Shown one piece after another: positions 7,668 through 11,269 of a stretch of 11,269 bases of DNA. The notes beneath the pieces were generated by a model. It was not told where the DNA came from, did not search any database, and worked only from the letters and a program-made list of their open reading frames with translations. Source of the DNA: Pseudomonadota bacterium (GTDB lineage Bacteria; Myxococcota_A; Polyangia; Polyangiales; Polyangiaceae); contig JAEZYZ010000142.1 in the NCBI GenBank assembly GCA_023418705.1, positions 1 to 11,269 of the forward strand, in the 5' to 3' direction. How positions within the stretch are numbered: position 1 is the first letter of the stretch; every line of letters begins with the position of its first letter. Made by a program: the position numbers and the translations under genes.

Positions 7668-7865
7668 GCCCGCGGCTAAATGGCAGCCGATGCAGTCTTT
7701 TCCAAGCGATTTTCGCAGCGTGTCCAGGGTCGAGGTCGGTAACGATTGCGGCGCTCTGTAATGATTGCGTACCTGGCAGGGCGGGGGATGTAGCCGCCGC
7801 TCCTCCACGAGCTTCGGGCGCCAACGGTTTGCACTCGACGACCGCTCGGTCTATGGGCGAAAGCG
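7668..7865. promoter_or_regulatory. Divergent intergenic region between the pilus operon and the lipoprotein gene
   Basis: About 198 nt must hold the promoters of both the minus-strand pilus operon and the plus-strand lipoprotein gene. It is less GC-rich than the genes. A 7-nt direct repeat GATTGCG occurs at 7744-7750 and 7763-7769, 19 nt apart, which is a possible operator. GCGA/TCGC around a 3-nt spacer lies at 7706-7716. On the plus strand TTGCAC (7829-7834) is followed 17 nt later by TATGGG (7852-7857), a poor sigma-70-like pair lying very close to the ATG at 7866. No convincing sigma-54 promoter was found on either strand. Confidence 0.4.
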
Positions 7866-9104
7866 ATGTTGTTCGCCCGTCAGACGGTTTCGGATCGATC
7901 GTATATCTTGGCGCTTGGCGCCGCTCTGCTGCTGTCGTTCGGTGTTGGGTGTCAGAAGGCGGAGGTGGAGACGGAGAAGGGGGCCGCGCCGCCGCCCATC
8001 GAGGCGCCGAAACCCGGCGCCTGCACCGGCGGCGGGGGGAAGGTGACCGACGAGGTCTCTGCCCCGTTTTTCCCGCGCTCGGTGGGCGGCTATTGCGTCG
8101 ACCCCAACGCCGAGACCCGCGCCTACGGCGAGGACGCCCCGGGCAGCATCGACAAGGTGTGTACGGAGCTGTTCGACGGTGAGTGCGAGGTCTACAAACG
8201 CTACGGTCTGGAGCGGGTGGTCACCCTTCGCTACATCGACGGCGCGGGGTCCCCGGCGACGGTGAACGTCAACCTGTCGCGCTTCGATGACCGTCAGGGC
8301 GCGTTCGGCTTCTACACCCAGCGGGTCGTGGCGGACGCCGATCCCGAGAAGAGCTCGCTCGAGCCGTTGAGCTTGCCCGGATCGGGCGCCCTCGGGGGCG
8401 GCATCGCCTACGTCTGGCGTGGCGAGTACGTCGCCGAGCTCAGCTACGCCAACGAGCTGCAGACGCCCGATCAGCTCAAGGCCTCGAGCAAGCAGGTCCT
8501 CCCCCCGATCGCCCAGCAGCTGGCCGAAAAGCTGCCTGGGGATGCAGCGCCGCCGCCCGCCGCGGCGCTGCTGCCCGAAGAGCGCCGGATCCGGCTTGGG
8601 GTCAGCTACCACTCGAAAGACGCGCTCGACGTCAAGGGCGCGGGCCCTGGCGCGCTGGGCTACTACAAGGACGGCGAGAAGCGCTGGCGGATCTTGTCGA
8701 TCGTCGCCGCCGACGAGGCCGCCGCCAAGGACATCATGAAGAGCTTCGGCAAGCTCGAAGGCGCCAAGCCCCTCAAGGACCCCCGCATCGACGCCCTCGG
8801 CTTTCACACCCAGGCGGACGAGAGCGGCCCGCGGATTCACTGGCTGCTGACCCGTAAGGGCTCCACGGTGCTCGGCGTCGGGGACGAGGAGTTCGTGCTC
8901 GGCGACGCCGAGCCAGCGGAGGCCAAGCAAAAGAGCCTGAGCCTGGAGGAGAAGATCGCGCGGCTCCGGGATCTGCCGGCCGCCGGTGCCAAACCCGAGG
9001 CAGAGCCAGCCGATGCGGGCGCGGCGACCGCCAAGCCTGCCGAGGGGCCCGTCCAACCAGCCCCCGCGCCCGCCGAGCCCGCTCCGCCGCCCGCGCGACC
9101 GTGA
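7866..9104 (+). CDS. DUF6599-like predicted lipoprotein with Pro/Ala-rich tail
   Basis: This 412-residue protein has an N-terminal signal (about 11-28) ending SFGVG-Cys29, which fits the lipoprotein consensus. A Pro/Ala/Glu linker runs to about residue 50. The core has two parts. Residues about 90-215 contain TELFDGECEVYKRYGLERVV and NLSRFDDRQGAFGFYTQRV. Residues about 235-345 contain LLPEERRIRLGVSYHSKDALDVKGAGPGALGYYK. Both match, from memory, the pattern of the DUF6599 family (subunit-like Y-x-YG then AFG-x-Y, then LLPEE-x-R and a second strand set). The family's biochemical function is not known to me. The tail (about 373-412) is low-complexity Pro/Ala/Glu. Cys 53, 77, 99 and 107 could form disulfides outside the cytoplasm. 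No good Shine-Dalgarno precedes the ATG. A long minus-strand frame over this gene is a GC shadow. Confidence 0.85.
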   Translation: MLFARQTVSDRSYILALGAALLLSFGVGCQKAEVETEKGAAPPPIEAPKPGACTGGGGKVTDEVSAPFFPRSVGGYCVDPNAETRAYGEDAPGSIDKVCTELFDGECEVYKRYGLERVVTLRYIDGAGSPATVNVNLSRFDDRQGAFGFYTQRVVADADPEKSSLEPLSLPGSGALGGGIAYVWRGEYVAELSYANELQTPDQLKASSKQVLPPIAQQLAEKLPGDAAPPPAAALLPEERRIRLGVSYHSKDALDVKGAGPGALGYYKDGEKRWRILSIVAADEAAAKDIMKSFGKLEGAKPLKDPRIDALGFHTQADESGPRIHWLLTRKGSTVLGVGDEEFVLGDAEPAEAKQKSLSLEEKIARLRDLPAAGAKPEAEPADAGAATAKPAEGPVQPAPAPAEPAPPPARP

Positions 9105-9153
9105 TCGCCACGTGGCCGAGCCCCCGGGAGGGATCCTGGGCTAGAGTCGAAGC
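9105..9153. promoter_or_regulatory. Short spacer with stacked palindromes before the acyl-CoA dehydrogenase
   Basis: The 49-nt gap contains a perfect 10-bp palindrome GCCACGTGGC (9107-9116) followed by CCCGGG (9124-9129) and GGATCC (9132-9137). TAGAGT (9142-9147) ends 6 nt before the GTG start and resembles a -10 hexamer, but no matching -35 is visible. The CACGTG palindrome could be a regulator site. Short palindromes are frequent in GC-rich DNA, so support is weak. Confidence 0.25.
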
Positions 9154-10299
9154 GTGGATTTCGACGTTCCCGAATCGCACCGCATCCTCCGAGCTTCCCT
9201 GCGGGACTTCTTCGAGCAGGAGGTCCGACCCAAAGCCAAGGAATGGGACGCGGCCGAGCGCTTCCCGAGCGAGATCGTACCGCGACTGGCCGAGCTCGGC
9301 TTGCTCGGCATCCGGATCCCGGAGGCGTACGGGGGCGCCGGCATGGACATGCTCGCCTACGCCCTGTGCGTCGAGGAATGCGCGCGGGTGGACGGCAGCT
9401 TGGCGCTCACGATCGCCAGCCACAACGGGCTCGGGACGGGCCACATCTTGGCCTTCGGGAGCGAAGAGCAGCGGCAGAAGTACCTGAGCCGCGCCGCGAG
9501 CGGCGAGTGGCTGGCCGCCTGGGCGCTGACGGAGCCAGGGTCCGGTTCGGACGCGGCCGCGCTGACCTCCACCGCGCGGCGCGAGGGCGACGATTGGGTG
9601 ATCAACGGCACGAAGATGTTCATCACGCAGGGCTCGGTCGGCGGCTTCTGCGTGGTGCTGGCGCGCACCAACCCTCAGGTCCCCGCTCAGCGCGGCATCA
9701 CGGCGTTCATCGTCGAGACCACCACGCCGGGCTATTCTGCCAGCCGCAAGCTCGAGAAGTACGGCTGCCGCTCGAGCGACACCGTCGAGGTCACGCTCGA
9801 CAACGTGCGGGTGCACGATCGGCAGCGGCTCGGCGCGGTCGACGAGGCCTTCAAGGACACGATGCGGATCCTCGATGGGGGCCGGGTCTCGATCGCGGCG
9901 ATGGCGCTCGGTCTGGGTCGGGGCGCCCTCGAGCTCGCGGTGCGATACGCTCGGGAGCGACAGGCGTTTGGCCGACCGATCGCGGACTTCCAAGCCGTGC
10001 AGTGGATGCTCGCGGACGCCAAGACCCAGCTGGACGCCGCAGCGCTCTTGACCTACCGCGCGGCCTGGCTCGCTGACCAAGGGCGACCCTTCACGGCCGA
10101 GGCGTCGATGGCCAAGCTGTTCGCGAGCGAGGTGGCGACCAAGGTCTGCAACGACAGCCTCCAGATCCACGGCGGCTACGGCTACACGCGGGAGTTCGAA
10201 ATCGAGCGGCACCTGCGCGACGTCAAGCTGTGCGAGATCGGCGAGGGCACGAGCCAGGTGCAGCGTATGGTCATTTCCAAGCACCTGCTGCGCGAGTGA
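9154..10299 (+). CDS. Acyl-CoA dehydrogenase (FAD-dependent)
   Basis: This 381-residue protein is full length for the family. It catalyses alpha,beta-dehydrogenation of an acyl-CoA and passes electrons through ETF to the quinone pool; it is cytoplasmic. Family signature 1 is intact, ALTEPGSGSDAAA (124-136), and so is signature 2, from Q337 through GGYGYTR to D356. The catalytic base is E364 in IGEGTS, the position used by short-chain and many bacterial members. RQAFGRPI (269-276) is also typical of the C-terminal helical domain. The order is helical N-domain (about 1-115), beta domain (about 120-220), then helical C-domain (about 228-378). The GTG start is the first in-frame start after an upstream TAG (9142-9144); no strong Shine-Dalgarno is seen. 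Substrate chain length cannot be told from sequence alone. The gene follows the lipoprotein gene by 49 nt and may share its transcript. Confidence 0.95.
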   Translation: MDFDVPESHRILRASLRDFFEQEVRPKAKEWDAAERFPSEIVPRLAELGLLGIRIPEAYGGAGMDMLAYALCVEECARVDGSLALTIASHNGLGTGHILAFGSEEQRQKYLSRAASGEWLAAWALTEPGSGSDAAALTSTARREGDDWVINGTKMFITQGSVGGFCVVLARTNPQVPAQRGITAFIVETTTPGYSASRKLEKYGCRSSDTVEVTLDNVRVHDRQRLGAVDEAFKDTMRILDGGRVSIAAMALGLGRGALELAVRYARERQAFGRPIADFQAVQWMLADAKTQLDAAALLTYRAAWLADQGRPFTAEASMAKLFASEVATKVCNDSLQIHGGYGYTREFEIERHLRDVKLCEIGEGTSQVQRMVISKHLLRE

Positions 10300-10321
10300 G
10301 CCTTCAGGTCTTCGCCGGGCG

Positions 10322-10433
10322 CTGGAGCCCCGATCCGTTTGCCAGCCGAGAGCCCCGAGGATCGGGCCTCCTTTGGTTGAGAGCCCCGATTCCTCGGGAC
10401 ACCCTCTCGTTTGCTCGCGGATCGGTGCTCTAG
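10322..10433. repeat. 112-nt imperfect palindrome (candidate structured RNA or palindromic element)
   Basis: Paired arms, outside to inside, are as follows. Positions 10322-10328 pair with 10427-10433 (7 bp, one G-U). After a 1x1 mismatch, CCGATCCG (10330-10337) pairs with CGGATCGG (10418-10425). A 9x8 internal loop follows, with both sides beginning TTTGC. CGAGAG (10347-10352) pairs with CTCTCG (10404-10409). CCCGAGGATCGGG (10354-10366) pairs with 10385-10398, with a single bulged T at 10390. After another mismatch, CTC (10368-10370) pairs with GAG (10381-10383), closing a 10-nt loop. The motif GAGCCCCGA occurs three times (10325, 10350, 10381). No T-tract follows on either strand. It starts 22 nt after the acyl-CoA dehydrogenase stop and ends 95 nt before sdhC. 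Confidence 0.7.
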
Positions 10434-10490
10434 AGGGTCTCGGTTTGCGCTGCAGACCGCTTGTCGCTCTGGCGAGGGGGAGAACGTGCC

Positions 10491-10505
10491 GGGTTGTTTC
10501 AACCC
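10491..10505 (+). other. Short hairpin in the sdhC leader
   Basis: GGGTTG (10491-10496) and CAACCC (10500-10505) form a perfect 6-bp stem with a TTT loop, 23 nt upstream of the chosen sdhC start and 5 nt upstream of an alternative in-frame GTG at 10511. It could influence ribosome access. It is short, so this is only suggestive. Confidence 0.3.
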
Positions 10506-10528
10506 CAGGCGTGGCTTATGTATCCCTC

Positions 10529-11194
10529 GTGACGACCACCGCGATCCAGCCGCTCCGGTTCTGGTCCACGACGCTGGGCAAGAAGGCCGTCGTGGCCGTG
10601 ACGGGCGCGGTGCTGTTCGGGTACTTGATCGCCCACGTCGCCGGCAACCTGCAGGTGTTCGCCGGTGAGGCGGTGATCGACGGCTACGCGCGCTTCTTGC
10701 ACGAGCGACCGCTGCTGCTCTGGGGCCAGCGCCTGGTCGTGATCGCTGCCGTCGTGCTGCACGTTTGGGGGATCACGGAGCTGTATCGCTTGAAGCAGCA
10801 CGCCCGGCCGACGCGGTACGCGCGAAATCGCCACCGCGGGTCACCGAGCTCGCGCTGGATGCTGGTCTCCGGCGTGCTCGTCCTGGCGTTCTTGGTGTTT
10901 CACATCCTGCACTTCACGACCGGTCACGCCCACCCGAGCTTTCAGCCGGTGCGGCCTTACTCCAACATGGTGACGGCCTTCGCCGAGCCCGTCATGGTGC
11001 TGGTCTACGTCGTCGCCATGTTGCTGGTCGCCGTCCACCTCACGCACGGGCTGTGGAGCTTTACCCGATCGCTCGGGTTCGATCACCCTCGCTACAATCT
11101 GACGACCAAAAACGTCGCCAAGGGGACCACGGCGCTGCTCGTGCTGGCGTTCATCGTGATCCCGGTCGGCGTCTTCTTGGGCTTGGCGCCGTGA
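10529..11194 (+). CDS. sdhC: Succinate dehydrogenase cytochrome b subunit, b558 family (SdhC)
   Basis: This 221-residue integral membrane protein is typical in length for the single-subunit, di-haem, five-helix anchor. It fixes SdhAB to the membrane and moves electrons between succinate and the quinone pool. The N-terminal WSTTLGKKAVVAVTGAVLFGYLIAHVAGNLQVF (12-44) and the C-terminal FDHPRYNLTTKNVAKGTTALLVLAFIVIP are hallmark segments. Helices lie at about 20-42, 66-86, 108-130, 155-177 and 200-220. Likely haem ligands are H36, H78, H128 (or H125) and H170 (H173 is nearby). The H36-H78 and H128-H170 spacings of 42 residues equal those of the Bacillus SdhC ligands as I recall them. The frame is open from 10373. 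GTG 10529 is chosen because it leaves the usual short N-terminus; GTG 10511 would add six residues. Neither start has a clear Shine-Dalgarno. sdhA and sdhB would be expected next, but the window ends. Confidence 0.92.
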   Translation: MTTTAIQPLRFWSTTLGKKAVVAVTGAVLFGYLIAHVAGNLQVFAGEAVIDGYARFLHERPLLLWGQRLVVIAAVVLHVWGITELYRLKQHARPTRYARNRHRGSPSSRWMLVSGVLVLAFLVFHILHFTTGHAHPSFQPVRPYSNMVTAFAEPVMVLVYVVAMLLVAVHLTHGLWSFTRSLGFDHPRYNLTTKNVAKGTTALLVLAFIVIPVGVFLGLAP

Positions 11195-11269
11195 TCGCCG
11201 CCGTGTCGGCGCGGTCGCCGCTCGGCCAGCGGCGCCGACGCGCGCTCGCTCGCTGATGGAGCGTCGCGC
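11195..11269. other. Tail of window after sdhC, no gene identified
   Basis: The last 75 nt are very GC-rich and contain a short CTCGCTCGCT repeat. An ATG at 11256-11258 opens a frame that is cut off after four codons. It could be the start of the next sdh gene, but there is no Shine-Dalgarno and too little sequence to judge. Confidence 0.3.

Larger units (their letters stand above)
10300..10528. promoter_or_regulatory. Intergenic region and probable leader of sdhC
   Basis: This is 229 nt without a gene, dominated by the 112-nt palindrome at 10322-10433. Further down, a 6-bp hairpin GGGTTG/CAACCC with a 3-nt loop lies at 10491-10505. A purine-rich GGCGAGGGGGAGAA tract sits at 10471-10484, but the GTG just after it (10486) is out of frame with sdhC. 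TATGTA (10517-10522), 17 nt after TTGTTT (10494-10499), is a weak promoter-like pair only 6 nt from the chosen sdhC start. Confidence 0.5.

Noticed and set aside
7668..7808. N-terminal extension of the FimT-like gene containing a CIGCH haem-binding-like motif
   Set aside because: CxxCH is suggestive beside PilY1, given the cytochrome-like partner known in Myxococcus. However, the stretch uses rare codons (TTA twice, AGA, CTA, GTA), lies in the divergent promoter region and would give an abnormally long prepilin leader. It is most likely chance.
7829..7866. Leaderless promoter for the lipoprotein gene (TTGCAC, 17 nt, TATGGG)
   Set aside because: The -10 matches only three of six consensus positions, and the other plus-strand genes do not show a consistent arrangement. 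It is kept only as a remark in the intergenic entry.
7668..7870. Possible cyclic-di-GMP (GEMM) riboswitch upstream of the pilus operon
   Set aside because: A GCAAACC stretch and ACGCAATC occur on the minus strand, but the conserved core order and the paired stems of the GEMM motif are not present.
7851..9056. 401-codon minus-strand frame opposite the lipoprotein gene
   Set aside because: The plus strand shows a signal peptide, a lipobox and family-like segments. The reverse reading has shadow composition and no signal.
8773..10284. 503-codon minus-strand frame opposite the acyl-CoA dehydrogenase
   Set aside because: The plus-strand gene has two exact family signatures and a catalytic residue; the reverse frame has none.
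10354..10410. Classical rho-independent terminator after the acyl-CoA dehydrogenase
   Set aside because: The hairpin is strong, but it is followed by ACACCCTCTCG rather than a T-run, and it is nested inside larger outer stems.
11192..11256. Small frame starting GTG 11192 and overlapping the sdhC stop
   Set aside because: It is only 21 codons past the overlap, Arg/Ala-rich, with no Shine-Dalgarno and no resemblance to SdhA.

Overview
The window reads as one contig from a GC-rich (about two-thirds G+C by eye) bacterium. It is most likely a member of the Myxococcota/Deltaproteobacteria, though no taxonomic marker is present. That placement rests on a PilY1-type minor pilin operon, a DUF6599-like lipoprotein, a b558-type SdhC and Pro/Ala-rich lipoprotein linkers. 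It is inference from gene content and codon use.

Layout. Positions 1-84 look like sequencing artefact: G/C homopolymer blocks, then tandem copies of the 3' end of an Illumina adapter. From 7667 down to 207 on the minus strand runs a tight operon for the tip/priming complex of a type IVa pilus. Its genes, in transcription order, are a FimT/GspH-like minor pilin, PilV-like, PilW-like, PilX-like, a 1229-residue PilY1 with a von Willebrand A domain, and a small lipoprotein of unknown function. Four of the five junctions are 4-nt stop/start overlaps. The fifth is a 10-nt gap in which the Shine-Dalgarno sequence of pilY1 abuts the pilX stop. A divergent intergenic region (7668-7865) separates this operon from the plus-strand genes: a DUF6599-like lipoprotein, an acyl-CoA dehydrogenase with both family signatures and the catalytic glutamate, and SdhC, the di-haem membrane anchor of succinate dehydrogenase. 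The contig ends 75 nt after sdhC, before any convincing sdhA.

How the genes work together. The minor pilins and PilY1 are expected to form the inner-membrane priming complex and the pilus tip. The co-translated lipoprotein is a candidate accessory factor for PilY1. The acyl-CoA dehydrogenase and SdhC both pass electrons from carbon oxidation to the quinone pool, but their adjacency does not prove joint regulation.

Most unusual signal. A 112-nt imperfect palindrome (10322-10433) lies between the acyl-CoA dehydrogenase and sdhC. It can fold into one long multi-segment hairpin, and an internal repeat allows a competing pairing. It has no U-tract and is not explained by the neighbouring genes. 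It could be a structured sdh leader RNA, an unusual terminator, or a palindromic mobile repeat. I saw no CRISPR array, tRNA, rRNA, transposase or phage gene.
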